NCBI GenBank assembly: GCA_037389465.1
Contig: JAZARR010000230.1
Coordinates: forward strand, 6,048,007 to 6,112,006
DNA length: 64,000 bases
Direction: 5' to 3'
Source: Baylisascaris procyonis
Taxonomy: Eukaryota; Nematoda; Chromadorea; Rhabditida; Ascarididae
Below are positions 1-13,357 of the stretch, piece after piece (position 1 is the first letter of the stretch; the number at the start of each line of letters is the position of its first letter). Under the pieces are notes generated by a model. That model had not been told where the DNA came from, made no database searches, and worked only from the letters and a program-made list of their open reading frames with translations. Position numbers and translations under genes: made by a program.

Positions 1-706
<706 letters not shown>

Positions 707-1017
707 CATTTATACAGAAATGCTTGAGAAAAAAACAGTCATTATTACTAGGAGGCAGAGAAAACGCTACGCGACATGTACAGTCTCATCATAGCTTGGT
801 AAGCGGCGTGCGCAGTGAAGATTAAAGGAGATCGTGTCCACTGTCAGTTGGGCTCGCACTAGCACGCAGCCCTTCTACTTCAAGCGTTGACTTGTAACGT
901 TGCGTTGCGACGTTTGTAATAGCGATGTGCGACGCGCTTCAAGCACTTGATCACTACTGTTTTCTCGTTAATAAGTGCAGCAATCATACAGTGAAACATC
1001 TCCGCGGTTTCAGTGAA

Positions 1018-1291
1018 CATGCTTGTAAATGAAAGAACGTATTCGATCTCGCTGCCTCATGCCTCCGCAATCGATTGGGCGCGTCTGTTTGCCCTTGTGA
1101 TATTTCACATTGTACAATATGCCGTTATCATCTGTCCACTATTTCCATCTTTTATTATTGGCTATGTTTTATTCCCCCTCCTCCTTGCGAATAATGTTTC
1201 ACAAATGTCCCACACCCGTCACAATCGTAATACAGGAATTGCGGTCGTGCCTGCATTTGATTCGGCTTCAATATGTCTTCAAAGAAGATGA
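1018..1291 (+). CDS. Possible first exon, hydrophobic protein of unknown family
   Basis: A frame opens at an ATG five bases after a CGGTTTCAG acceptor-like sequence (ends at 1012), the spacing expected for a nematode trans-spliced or first coding exon. The predicted N-terminus (MLVNERTYSISLPHASAID) is followed by about 45 mostly hydrophobic residues that could form one or two membrane segments, then a less convincing hydrophilic tail. I do not recognise the family. No downstream exon could be connected, so this may be chance. The choice of ATG rests only on the acceptor. Confidence 0.25.
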
Positions 1292-1299
1292 AGTAAAAA

Positions 1300-3170
1300 G
1301 AATGGGTAATGGGAAAAAGGGTTCACCGATGGTGATAAATTAGCGTTTTTTTTGTGCTCTTAATTAAAACTTATAGGGTGGAATTTTATTCATCGCAGTG
1401 TTATTTGCATGCGAATCGCATTTATTAGCTCTAAATGTGCTATCACTTGTTGTCGCCGATTGTGGATGACTAGCATTCGAATTACGTCTATGGAAAGCAG
1501 CCTTGGACAATTTTTTTTATTTTAGCATACTTTCAAGCAATGTTTATTGTTTTTTATGCTCATATTTTACCGATTTCTTCACCTGCAAAGCACAGGCCTA
1601 TGCCTTTTCGATTCCCCGCGCATCAGTTCTTTACATTCGCTGTTTATTTTCTTCATTCAATTATATTGCCAGCTGCATTAGTTACAGGATCTCCCATCAG
1701 ACAATGAAGCGACATTCTCATCATCACTCCTACCGAGAAGGAAGAACGGCGCAGGTTTGAATCATATAATGTCTGATTCTGTTCTGTATTAAGTGTAGTG
1801 TTTCTTAAGCTCGTACTTACTCTCATGCAACAATTTGTTTTCAGGATGATATAATAATCATATTTCAGACTTCATCCACCCCCATTGTCCCATTTTTTAA
1901 TCTTTTGTTATATTCTTTTTTTTTAAATTTAAATGCGCTCGTTTGTTTATTTCTTACTTTCAACATTCATTGTTTGTTTCTTTGATTTCGCTCTAATCCT
2001 TTGATTCAGCAGGCAATTCAGCGGTTATATTGCATCGCCGAGGCTTATAAGCGGCACTAAGTGGCAAGCAAATGATGATAGTTGGCAAAATGGTGCGAGA
2101 ATTACAAGCAATGCGTCTCATCAAAGGCTTCATAACCTTGTCAGGTTTTCTTTCATTTACCCGCTATCTACAGATCAGACTTGAGGCGACAGTAGAGTCC
2201 AGATGCACTGCCGATAAAAATAGGCTTATATCTCAATCAATAGCATTTGTTTCGATTTCATTCAGTGATGGAATTCGTTAGTGCGGGACAAGTGGATTTT
2301 TTCATTATGATGTGATTTTGGGAACTCGGTTGGCGGTTGAGGCATCTTTGTTAGCTAATTCCTTTTGCAGTAGAGAAGCAGGTTTGCTGCTAAGACGAAT
2401 ATTTTAAGAAGAGAGTGGCAGCTAACCGCAAATTTCTTTTTTTTTGCTTCAATTTTTTAAATCCAATACAGCATGAAGCACCCTGTGCAAGTGAGCAATG
2501 TTTTGGCATTTCTAAAGCGCATGCAGCATCATCGCATTCTATATTGAATGCGTACTCAGCATGCTCGAATGTTTAACTTTGCATTTGAAAAATTGTAAAG
2601 AACTACAGTGAAGTTCAAAACGCCCCTTTGGTGATCTACTGGTGATCCACACTAAGCGCCCCGAATCCACACTATGGCGATCCTTGCGCTCATAACCTTC
2701 CAATGACCATTCGATTTCACTTCGGATTCTTCCGTTAAGCGGCTTTTGACTAGATCCGTCCTATAGTCTGTGCGTTTGTGTTGACGAGACTTACATTTGC
2801 GAGGTCATGAAGTGCTCCCTTTATTGATTAGTTTCAACGAAGCAATGATTATTCATGATCGAATATGGCGGACGTTTATAAATGACCTTGTGGCTGCAGA
2901 ATTGTTTGAAATGATCTTGTGACAGGTGAGCGTTATGAAGGGCAATTTGTTTGATTGGGAATTTTTTAGTTTTGCTTTTGTTTTTTGATAGTTCTCCTGC
3001 AAAGAAAGTAACTTTTTGGCGTAGTGCGGGCGTTGTCACAGTAGCTTTGATCTAGGGGCGGGGCATATAAGTACGGTAACATTATATCGATGGTCACCCA
3101 ATCGGCTAAAAGTGATGCGTGCTGAGCGATTTTTGACAGTTCGCTACTGGCTGTGTGGCTATGTGCATAT
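1300..3170. other. Non-coding, nothing recognised
   Basis: Only short chance frames and T-rich tracts. A possible mini-exon at 1704-1754 was considered and rejected (see rejected list). Confidence 0.4.
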
Positions 3171-3179
3171 ATCGATTAC

Positions 3180-3243
3180 CATCTCTGTGAGTGCTGACTC
3201 TGCATCTCTTGCATCTCTGTGAGTGCTGACTTTGCGTCTCTTG
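3180..3243. repeat. Two-copy 32-bp tandem repeat
   Basis: Units at 3180-3211 and 3212-3243 differ at two of 32 positions by eye. The flanking minus-strand frame of 93 codons (3159-3440) is partly built from this repeat. A splice-donor-like GTGAGT lies further upstream on that strand, but the frame is not recognised and is not called as a gene. Confidence 0.85.
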
Positions 3244-3449
3244 CCTCTCTTCCATGTATGGCAGTTTCGGTTAGTTGATGTTGATTCCCATTCGGGTACT
3301 TTTCGGTGACGTTTTGATGAGCCCAGTTCTGGTTTTTTGTGTATGAGGTCATTATCCCTCGAACTTCCTGGTGATTCATCGGGCATCACGTTTCGGCTGC
3401 AGTTGAGCCTTGTTAAGTGAGGGCTGTCGTTGGAAAGCATTGTTCAGTA

Positions 3450-6400
3450 CTGTGGCCATTTACTCACCCGGTACTTGATATGGGTTTGCTACCAATAGTC
3501 GTCGCTTGATGCTGTTGTAATGTGATTTCAGAATGTTTCATTGTGAGTTTGATGCCGTTTTGCTAACATGTATAATTGTTGCCTTTTCATGTGCTTTTAT
3601 TGTCATATGTTTAGTTATATTTCACTTTCCTTTGTTTTTTGTTTCGTTTGTTTCTTGTGTTCAGGTTTACTGTGTTTTGTACACACAATTTTTATTGTAA
3701 GGAGAGAGCGTTGCATTAAAGACACGTCACTGATCTAAAGAAATGGATGAACATGGCTGATTACTGATGTCGCTTTTTCTTAAGCTGCTTAGAGAAAGTA
3801 CCACCGCTTTTTATTTGAAATCTTGAAAAAAGCTCTCGTTGCTGAATGGTACCAATATCGTGTTTCGTTTTAATCTACATTGTCATTTTCTCTGTTTCTA
3901 GTGCAATCGCATGCTCTACCAAGGTATTATTTGATTTTTATTTTTTATTTTCTGATTCCTGAGTGCACCCATGAGAGGGATCGGACATGCCATTTGAATA
4001 TTATAGAGGAAGGGGTTAGCTACAGCTATGTACGTTTTGGAGTGCAGCGAGCACAAACGTGGTGTTGCTAAGTTATGAGATTGTATTCTTAATTTCGATT
4101 ATTGTTTGATTCAAAATTACATTGTGCGAGTGTTTCCTGCTTTTGACTACCCCTCGCCCCTGTCCATCCCTATTCGAGGTGCTTTTTTCTTTATGCTGTG
4201 TTATTATTGATCATTTGCGAATAAATGAAAATAAAAAAAACTTTTTCGTTTAGCAAAGGAATGGAAAGATCAACGAATGAGGAAACTCGTCTCCTTCACG
4301 ACCAGTTGGATGAATTTCTCGATGAATTTTTCACGATGTGTATCATCAGACATTTTGATGGACAAAGCGCATGTTAATATGAATCGCTTACTTGCAAAAA
4401 AGTAGCGATAACCCTCCGACTCCGCAATTTCATTTATGAGGAGTGCTTCTAGAGGTATCACTCAAGTATGACCACTTTTATTTGGGGGTGGATTTAGTTA
4501 AATGTGCGGAGGTTGTTGCTCAGACAGTGTGATCAGAGTTGTTGCATGCATAGTTGCATTTCGATAAAACTTTTGTTTGTATTGCTGCACTCGGGTATGG
4601 GCGAACGAGGAATATTTTTTTTCGGAGAGTGTGGTGAAATTAGTAACATTTCTTTAGACGATATTCTGAAGATTGAAGAAATGTGTATTGCGAAGTTTGA
4701 TTATTTGCTTGAATTTTTTTCCATATTTGCTTTTTGAACCGATTCATTAATACACCTCGCATCCATGGAGTCACAGGATATCACGGTGATACCTGTCAAT
4801 ATGAAGGAATGCTGTATATGGATTAGTTTAAGAGACACATTGCGTGCAGATAAGGAATGCATTTTGATTGCAACACATTGCTTCGTGGCCAACTTCTTCG
4901 TGAGCTGATTGTTCATGTAAAAAGAAAATGGCGCACATGTTGTGCCATGTATCATTTCATTCACATTACAGTTTTGTGCTGTCGTTTTGCTTTTCGTCTT
5001 CGTAGACTTGATTAATACCTCAGAGAAGGATGTTCCACTAGTCCTCTTATTTTTTATTTCCGCTCGCTAAGAATCATCATTGGCGGTGCATCGCTCCGAG
5101 AATAAAACCGCAACCATCATCCTTCTTTTCGTCCATGCAGAGGGAAATAATATGCGCTTATGTTCAACATGACGACATAGTTCCCATTTTTGACCTCCAT
5201 TGTTGTTGTTTATGCTTCCACGATAGTGATGATTCATGCTTGTCGGGGACTTTTTCCTGTGATGTCAACGGCTCCTTTCTTCATTGCTTCACTTCTTAAG
5301 CACAAATATAACTTCTTTGAGCTTCGTAAATTTTATTCTGATTGGTGCTATGACATTTTTCTCCTGCTTTATATATACGAAGTGGATGCCGCTGCGATTT
5401 CCATAGTATTAATTGAAATACGTAGTTTTGAGTCCAACGCTGTGTTTAGTAATGACAACGAATGCTATAACTGTAAACGGTAAACTACAAATATCTGATC
5501 TTAGGTGTACACCGAAATTTTGATTTGTTGTGCTCCATCGGCATTATAGCAGTATGAACCCATCTAAATGCTGCGAAGTCGCTAAGAAGCAGAAATATTA
5601 TGGAGGGTAATGATGAGCAAGTACTCGTCACAAAAATTTCCTCTTTTTGGTGGATCAACTTGACATCGTTAGTGACTACCCATCGTCGCTGCCCAGTCAA
5701 AAACAGCGGGAAGCCACTGCAACCGTTCACTTCTCGAGTACTCTAGCACCTCTTGAGAATGTGTTTCACTCACACATCCAGGACAGGTTTTAAAATATAG
5801 ACGAACTCCGCTATCTAAAATGGGCTACTGTGAAACGGCTTAGGAGTGTTCATTGCTTCCATCGAGTTATCTTTTCAATTGTGATACCGTATCTACGCTG
5901 TGATACCATATCAGACCGAAATAACCGTGATACCGTATTTACGCCTTTCCCCACCCCTATAGAGCACAATAGACCTTAAGTTTATGTGACTCTTCACTGA
6001 TATTGGAAGTGGATCCTCTATTTTTCTGATGACTACTCCCGGAAAAAATAGTTTCGATCCAAAAAATAACACCACGGGATCCACTGAATCAACGTTCGCA
6101 ACTAATACTACAACGTATTACTAGCAGCAATAACAACAGATGCCGATTATAATAATAAGTAATCCCTATTGAAGCCGCAAATAGGTAACACACACAATCA
6201 AGTAATATTAGCATTGGCAGTAATAAGATTAACCAATCGAAATTCCTACCAATCTGTAATCAACCAAAACTTGGCTGATGCCGAAAGGCGTTTAGAAAAA
6301 TCAAACTTTTCCTGCACCCTGGAAGAATGAACTGATATTTTTCGCTGGTAGAAACCGTTCGAAATTTTGGCTTCCAGTTTGAATTCTCAGAGGCATTGTG

Positions 6401-6460
6401 GGATATTGTTCGATCAATACAGCCACACTTCACTTCACATAATTTTATTCCAACAACAGC
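3450..6460. other. Non-coding, small imperfect repeats only
   Basis: No supported gene. At 5881-5942 the motif GTGATACC recurs three times (5881, 5900, 5927), with the longer form GTGATACCGTATnTACGC at the first and third sites. The remaining frames here are short and uncharacteristic. Confidence 0.4.
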
Positions 6461-6468
6461 AGATCAAC

Positions 6469-7614
6469 ATGGAACACATCAAAACAAACCGAGCAAGAAT
6501 GCCACAGCCACTACGGTATGAAAGTAAAGATGTTCCATGGAAACGACAATTGCAAAATTCTGAAGGAAGTTCCGAGCGCAGAGGCCTTTTGTTGCGAAGT
6601 CCGCAATTTCCTTATGATGAGAAGTTCCACATATATTCTGACAGGTAATTATGGCACCAGATTGGATGGCTCAATACTAGACCACATATAGTCGCCTGAA
6701 CACCTCCATGGAGAGGTTGTGATGCAGGAGGCAACAATCGTTTATACTACGCGTTTAGTGAAGTGCACAGGCGGGAACTAAATTGTTTGTTGTAGTAATC
6801 CATGGGTGCTTCATCACTGTCCTGTTGATGAGGTAAGAATACCTATAACATTGTATATAAAATATTCTATAAGATGTGAATAAACCAGAGTTTATATCTT
6901 CACAGATGACGGTGTTTACAATCATGCGCTCGAAAGGTCTCATTTAATTCTTTACAATTAAAGAAATAATCAGTGACATTCATATATATATGTATATCTA
7001 TAAAATAACTATCCTATTAGTACACAATGAGCGAAAAGCTCATTTAAGATCATTGTCCCAGTTTCCTCAGTATAGTGTCGGCCTGAAACGTTCACTTCTT
7101 CCTGGCATGTTGCGCATCCTTCGCATTATTTTCCCTCTCGTACAGATTCCAAACGACTGGGCTGAGCCGGGGATTGATCCCGGGACCTCTCGCACCCTAA
7201 GCGAGAACCATACCACTAGACCACTCAGCCAAGGTAACGACCGAGATTCCTTCTGAAAGGTCGAAATGTCTTTCTGGTGGTATCGTTTATTATTAGAGTA
7301 TTTTTAAATGAACTACTTAGCGAAAATTCAGATTTTTCGATGAGATTTTCTTTCATTCATTCAAAATTAAGCTCTAGAAAAAATCGTGCAAAGAAATTCT
7401 GCTCGCATCATAAATTATCGAATTAACAAGTCTTCCTAAATGCTCATGCTTATTCTTCCATTCGTTTTCTTTCAGATTCCGTCGGCAGTTTCGATACAGC
7501 TTATCTTATCCAAAACATTTTTCCATTTGGCGCTATGAATTTCAGGATTCTACTTTTAAAAAAAACGTTTGCAAAAGTTCGCAAATTTACCCATATCTTT
7601 GGGTATCATTCTAA
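6469..7614 (+). CDS. Possible two-exon gene, hypothetical protein (about 104 aa)
   Basis: Proposed exons are 6469-6644 and 7476-7614. The ATG at 6469 follows a CAACAACAG acceptor-like site by about 9 bases. Exon 1 ends at ACAG|GTAATT in phase 2, and exon 2 begins after a textbook TTTTCTTTCAG acceptor and restores the frame. The joined product is rich in Arg, Ser, Tyr and Phe (around the junction: FHIYSDR then [12 protein letters not shown]) and ends at a TAA. It has no signal peptide or membrane segment and matches no family I know. The 831-bp intron carries a tRNA-Pro gene on the other strand. The call rests on splice-site quality and phase agreement only; an exon-like fragment of a longer gene, or chance, remains possible. 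Confidence 0.35.
7159..7230 (-). tRNA. tRNA-Pro (anticodon AGG)
   Basis: The 72-nt minus-strand sequence folds as a cloverleaf. The acceptor stem GGCTGAG pairs perfectly with CTCAGCC, and the discriminator base is C. The anticodon stem TCTCGC/GCGAGA encloses the 7-base loop TTAGGGT, giving AGG, which reads proline CCU. The T stem CCGGG/CCCGG encloses ATCAATC. The B-box-like GGATCAATCC fits the permissive GGWTCRANNCY consensus, and the A-box region TGGTCTAGTGGT is typical. There is no intron and no encoded CCA. No strong T-run terminator follows; the nearest is TTT about 5 bases downstream. The T loop starts ATC rather than the usual TTC, the one unusual position. Plus-strand frames across it are artefacts. 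Confidence 0.9.
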
Positions 7615-7619
7615 ATTAG

Positions 7620-8880
7620 CCGCTCAATGATCGCAGTTCGCATTTCTCTTCATAATGTTCGGCTATTCGTTTCAACTCTATTATTATTAATTATTTTCAC
7701 TAATTATTTTCACATTTCGTTAACGTTTTCGGCTCTACCGTTTATTCTACCGTTCGGGTTTTTTTCTGGATCTCATGGTATGGTGGTGCTTTCCAGACTT
7801 ATAAAATTTCGTGCGTGTTTTCCGCTTCATTGCAGAGTTATTCCCGTAGGGTACCGTTTTTCATACTTAAGCATTTTTTCTAATATCTTTTTCTGGCATT
7901 GTTGAATTTTTGATTTCTTTTCCCTGTCGTGTTCAGGGTTTTAGTGCACATTTTATGGATTGGGTGTGGATTTCTGAAAGAAATTCTGGATATGAAAGAT
8001 TTTCCGAATTTGTTGAAAATTTATGAGGAGCAATCCGGAAACGTTTATTAATTCGTCATTTTGCAACATTTTTGTTAGTTTTTCATAGGACCTCTTGGGA
8101 ATTTTGGTTCCGAGGTGCCGGTGAGGAAAGGTTGTGGATATTTGATGTTCCGGAAGAGATATTCGTTCGAGAAACGAAAAATTGATTTTGGGCCATATCT
8201 CTCTTCTGGATGGACTAATTGAGGTGGAATTTTTTATTAACCATGCTGCCCACTGGATCTCCAGAAAAAGGTCAGGCTGGGATGAAAAAGTTGGCAAATT
8301 GCCGACTTCACTTTTGAGTTTTTCCCCTTGCTCGCACAGTTTTCTCATCTACTACGAGTTCACATCTCTTTTCAAGCCTATTTCAAAAATTTCACTTGGG
8401 TTTTGCTCAGATCCAGGATTTTCAGGATACTCAGAAAGTTTTTTATTTTTGGCGATAACTTTTTTCCGGAAAATCGGAGAGACGCGCACGTGGGGCCATT
8501 CGACGCCTCAGGCGATTTCCTTCCCAGTGGTCTACACCTTGCCTAGGCTGTCTACTGGAAATATTGGAAAACGCATCTGGTGGCGAGATAACACCCAAAA
8601 GAGAAGGAGTCAGAGAAATCACATTACGCTTATAACTCAGCCAATTCTTTATCAATTTTGATGGCTTTTTTTCATTCAATTCAATATTTTATTCTCTTTC
8701 GAATGGTATATACACTTTATGACTTTTTTGAAGAATAGATGAGAAAAATGTAAAAATTAAATTTGCAGTGCAATTTAACAGAGAATGAATTTTTTCCATA
8801 ACAACAACTGCATCCAGAGCAATGGAGTGGTCAAAAGGAACGGCAGCCCGCTCGTGGGGGCAGGGTTGACGGGGCGGGGT
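7620..8880. other. No supported gene; overlapping open frames on both strands
   Basis: Frames of 159 codons (+, 8182-8661) and 131 codons (-, 7953-8348) overlap here. Neither shows a recognisable domain, a membrane pattern or good splice sites, and both are Phe/Ser-rich as expected for T-rich DNA. They are treated as chance frames, probably in degenerate repeat sequence. Confidence 0.4.
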
Positions 8881-8886
8881 CCTCCT

Positions 8887-9590
8887 GACCTTAATATTAG
8901 CACTGAAATAAAAAATATATAGTTAATAGATTCGTATCGTCACTTCTTTCTGCGATCAACATAGGTTCTATTTGTTTCTTCTCCCTGCATTCTTTTATTT
9001 TCATTTGTTTTTATTTTCTTCTTTAATAGCGTCTAATTTTTAGATTCATTTTTCGAAGATTTGTTCAGCTAAGAAATCAAAATATGTGAAATTTCAATAG
9101 AAATGTACTGTATTGGAGATTTCAGAATTATTTTCTCCGCAACGGTTAGGTCTACGGAGCAGCGATTTGCTTCATATATAGATTTTTATATTTTGAGAGA
9201 AAATTTGAAAAGCGAATGGACCGGTCAGAATTTCTCAAATCTCGATTTTTGCTATTTTGGGGATTCTCGTTCTCGGCTGCTATTTATTATGGTGCTAAAC
9301 GGTTTTCGGTTTGTGGTCAGCTCACCGAAGCCTCTTAAGCGGTGCGCAGAATGCAAGTCTGGGCAAATAGGAGCCGAGAAAAACATCCCAAATATCGCAA
9401 TTTTTCAGTCGTAAGTTGTAGGTAGTACAGGGGACTTTTCGAGAAATATTCTTTGTCTCAAATTTCGATGGCTTTGGTATCAAACGATAGACTTCGATGA
9501 GCTGATCGCGAACATATCCGCATTCACCCTGTTGGTTATGTTTCCGGGGAAATATGCATTATTCGGCAGAGGGGTACAGACTCGCTGGGG
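8887..9590 (+). repeat. Direct repeat, copy A (about 0.7 kb)
   Basis: Starts GACCTTAATAT and ends GACTCGCTGGGG, the same start and end motifs as copy B at 9817-10265. Shared blocks include a TAGTTAATA...TTCGTA segment near the start, a TAGAAATGTA block in the middle and the GGGGAAATATGC segment near the end. Identity is roughly 70-75% by eye. Copy A carries about 250 bp extra in the middle. The 103-codon frame inside it (9103-9414) is not shared by copy B and is not called. Confidence 0.85.
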
Positions 9591-9816
9591 TATGTCATTT
9601 GCGCTGAGAGCGCGTTTGGGAGAGCTGGTGTAGCAGAGTGATTATTACAGTCATCTGTGGGCACAGTCTACATTAGTTCGATGACGCCTGTGGTGTGAAT
9701 GAGGGATTTTTCGAATTAAATTTGTTCTTTTATTGTTCTTTCTCAAAACAGTGATTAGGTGAGTCCTGGATTTATCAGAGGGGATGACAGGAACGAGTTC
9801 GGTCCAGATATTTGCG

Positions 9817-10265
9817 GACCTTAATATAGCTACTGAAATAAAAAAATGTATAGTTAATAAGTTCGTACGTCACTTCTTCCTGCCATCAACACAGGCCCTA
9901 TTTGTCTCTCCTTGCTGGATTCTTCTTTTTTCGTCCATCTTTACATTATTCTTCAATTATATTTATTTCTTAGAATCATTTAGTCCTGGTTTGTTCGGTT
10001 AAAAAATTAAATTTTGCGAATTTTCTGTAGAAATGTATTATACTTGAAATTTTTGAATTTTTTCCTCGGCAATCGTTTCGCCTATGAGTTGCGTCTTCCT
10101 TTTTTCGGTAGAGCTTTAAAATTCTAAAACGATTTTTTTTCGACGAATTTGGTACTAAACGATAGATCCCGATGACCTGATCACGAATATATGCATGTTC
10201 TCTCTATTCCTTATGTTTTCGGGGAAATATGCGTTCTTCAGAGGGAGGACACAGACTCGCTGGGG
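9817..10265 (+). repeat. Direct repeat, copy B (about 0.45 kb)
   Basis: Diverged and shorter partner of 8887-9590 in the same orientation, with start points 930 bp apart. The common ends (GGACCTTAATAT / GACTCGCTGGGG) suggest duplication of a defined unit, possibly a degenerate non-autonomous element. Confidence 0.85.
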
Positions 10266-10279
10266 TGCGAGTGACATAC

Positions 10280-12431
10280 CCCACTGATCAAAACGTGCTA
10301 GTCATTAAAATAGAACATCACAAACGATCTCAATATCTCTGCTGCGCTATCCACTTCGAAATGATTATTAGTGTCGTTTTTAACAACGATTACATAAGTA
10401 AGTCCTGGACGTGGTGGATGAAATGCTAACTTTGGAGTTATAAGCTCAGGTATTGATGGACGGAATACGTAACATGATGTGCTGATACACTGCAAATGAA
10501 ATTCATAGCTCTGAATCAAGATTCACATGCGAAAAATTGATTACTTCAAAACTACACACCTGTTATTATTAATGTCCCAAATAATCTAATGTTCGCATGA
10601 TATGATATTATCAGTGTAAGTGATTAAATCAAAGAGATTATTTCCATAATATTAGAGACGGATGTTACAAATCTATACTAGCTATAATGAATATGGGAGA
10701 ATTGAATGCATTTATTTAATATTAGCTGATTTACCCAAAAAATATCGTCTCCAAAGAATTCATTGCTTTCTATTTGATAAAGTATTTGTACTTATTATCA
10801 TTATTAATAGTATAAAATACATCTAATTACTCAATGCGCAAAAACTGATACAGATTTATTATTTATCTTTTAGTACAGTTGAACGAACTAAGCACTATGA
10901 AATGAAAAAAAAAGCATATAGACGCAATTCATTGCTTTCTAAAATTTAATTTCGAGATTGCGGCGATTTCTTCTGAGAGATATGAAGGGTTTTTTGTGAA
11001 ACAAAGCATGTACTAGTAAAGTGTAATATAAAGGTCACCAACTGCCTATGCTAAACTTGATTTATGTTGATTACATTGTGCATCTGCACTCATTTTTTAC
11101 AGGTGACTCTCAATGTGCAAAAATAAATATAGTTATCTTGCAGTTACCTTTACTAATTTACAAATCACCTTTACTAGAATTAAAAATAACAAGTATTAAG
11201 AATAAAGAGAACCTCTTATAATATGAAAATGCATTACTTTAACTATCATAAGAAAAAATTGGCCACATCCAATTTGTTTATCACGTTCCGATCGCAAACC
11301 ACTGCGACCAGATGTGTGCCGATTGTTTACGGACGCGAATTCCTCCGATGAGTGTGATAAACTTTTGCTCAAAGTCTGAATGATTTTCTGATATTGCTAC
11401 TAATTATACGGTAGCTAATCAGATGGTCATTGGTCATAAATCGTCGACGGTCATGGCCATCGATCGTTTGTTTTTAATGAGAGTGATAGAGACAAGGAGG
11501 TTAATAAAAGAGAGTTGTTGAAAACACCATAAACTTAGCGCCTTCTGTTAAAAACTGATATATTCGAAGAAATAGCATAACACACGAGGAAACGAACCAA
11601 AATTCAACATTATAATTGCAAACTAATTGAGAGCCATATACGGAATGAAAGACGGAAGGTCAAAAATGATTTCAACGGCTCTCGACAATTTTTTAGCAAA
11701 GAAATAATCGAGTACACATATTTATATAATTGCATACTTGTAATAATTATCTATTTACATAGTGTTTACATATTTGCATGCTTACATGTTTATAATATTT
11801 AGATATTTAAGTGATTTAGAAAAAAGAAGATAGGTAAATCCCACACTATTAATCGTTGGCAGATTAACCATTAGTGAAATACTTTTGCAGCTATTAGATG
11901 ATTTGTTACCAATTCACGTAAAGGGCACTACGCAAAAAGTTTGCTTCGAACAACAACGAACCGTTTGGAGTGAGGAATAGGAAATGAAATATGCGCATTT
12001 ATGAGTGAAGAAAAAATGGAATATCTTTCTTTTTTTCCATTTTTTATTTTCATGATATTATGAGAATGTTATTTTATTTCAGTGCTACTTTCTATTGAAA
12101 TAAATCGACCGCTACAATAAAATTGGCTTTAAAATACTGTGAACAAAACTGGAGGGGAAGGGAAATAAAAGGATAATTTGCAGCAGATAATGAATTTCCA
12201 CTTTCTCAATTAAATATCATGAAAATATGATTTGTTGGGGGTAAAATTTTTTTGTTTTTTCTCAGAGGTCGGAAAAATTTTTTTTCAAATCATCCTTGCT
12301 GGGAACGAACATCCTCCACTTCATCTACGGATTTTCATTACACAATCGTTTGATCAGCGCTCGGAAAGATATGCAAATGTTTGAATAAACCGTCTATGCA
12401 TTAATCAGTAAAGTCAATTTGTTTGAACAAC
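10280..12431. other. Non-coding left flank of the large inverted repeat
   Basis: AT-rich with no supported gene. A small 9-bp inverted repeat (GTTTATCAC...GTGATAAAC) lies at 11276-11362 around a less AT-rich patch. No direct repeat of the DNA bordering 36675 was found, so no target-site duplication is visible for the inverted repeat. Confidence 0.45.
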
Positions 12432-12523
12432 GCATTTTTTTAGCATAGATCAGTAGGATTAGCAACAATGAGGTCTCCAGTAGGGATGAGATCAAGAATG
12501 CGAAGAGCACAAAATACTCGTAC

Positions 12524-12556
12524 CTCCCTCCCCCTCTCCCTTCCCCCTGCCCTCCC
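12524..12556. repeat. Polypyrimidine tract at the outer edge of the arm
   Basis: A C/T-only stretch of about 33 bases, mirrored as a polypurine tract at about 36549-36583 in the other arm. It lies within about 100 bp of the outer arm boundary. Confidence 0.7.
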
Positions 12557-12958
12557 ACCTCCTATGCTCGTCTCATCACCTTCCCAGTCGATCCAACTGC
12601 CAAATTAACCTGTAATATTCAAATTAATTTTTTTTTACTAAGCAGTCATTTAATGCTGTTGACGGTGAATATCGTAATCCATTTAAAGGACAATATTTTC
12701 GCTTACCGGTGAATCGATTGCTCTTTGCCAATTTCCGGTTCGACAACTTTCAGCCTCATTAAGACTGTCAGTTATCATATAACAAATAGAATCAATCGCC
12801 ATCACCATAGTTTGCTCTCCACTTTCAATCACAATCACTCTATTGATACGACAACACAAAACGCAACTAGAAAATATCATTTTAACCGATTGAAGAAATT
12901 CAATTGAATATATCGTTTCGTATCGAGACGACAATTAGCCCACTAATAATATGCAAAT

Positions 12959-13357
12959 TTAGCATCCATCCTTTTCGTTTACAATTGAATAAGCAATCGA
13001 TAGAATAATTTCTATTAATGTATTGAAATGATTTTTCATAAATGGTTCGATTATTATCGCTAGAAGTGTATAATGGAAAAAAATTTGGGAATAATGACTA
13101 GACATATTTGAAAGAGCACTAAAAACTCTATTAGAATCTAAAATAATCTGAAACAAAACAAGAAATTTTCTATAAGATGAATTTCTTATATGACGTGCAA
13201 TTGATATAAATTGTAGGGTTGAAATATATGCGATACATAGATTGACATTGTTGATTTTCCTGTGGTCAGTGGCCGATCGGTCAGTAGCCGGCCTTAGGCA
13301 CTGCCACCCGACCGGAAATCTGTCCACCTCTTTGTTATGATCGAAAGATACTTCCAT
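12959..13357 (-). other. 132-codon frame conserved in both arms
   Basis: The frame differs by one residue (Lys to Asn near the C-terminus) from its partner at 35750-36148. It is followed in the same frame, after two stop codons, by an 83-codon frame at 12683-12934 (partner 36173-36424). The products are Ile/Ser-rich with a hydrophobic stretch near residue 95, and no family is recognised. Because the arms are nearly identical overall, conservation alone does not prove coding. It may be a relic exon pair. Confidence 0.25.

Noticed and set aside
1704..1960. Mini-exon (17 codons, CAG|GTTTGA donor) joined in phase to an acceptor at about 1844
   Set aside because: The donor is weak, the continuation is low-complexity Ile/Phe/Leu, and no family similarity was seen; chance is the simpler reading.
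6990..7256. 88-codon plus-strand frame containing [19 protein letters not shown]
   Set aside because: It is the antisense translation of the tRNA-Pro gene, a well-known spurious ORF type.
8182..8661. 159-codon frame, the longest on the track of plain frames
   Set aside because: Phe/Ser-rich with an equally open opposite strand, no domain and no splice or start context.
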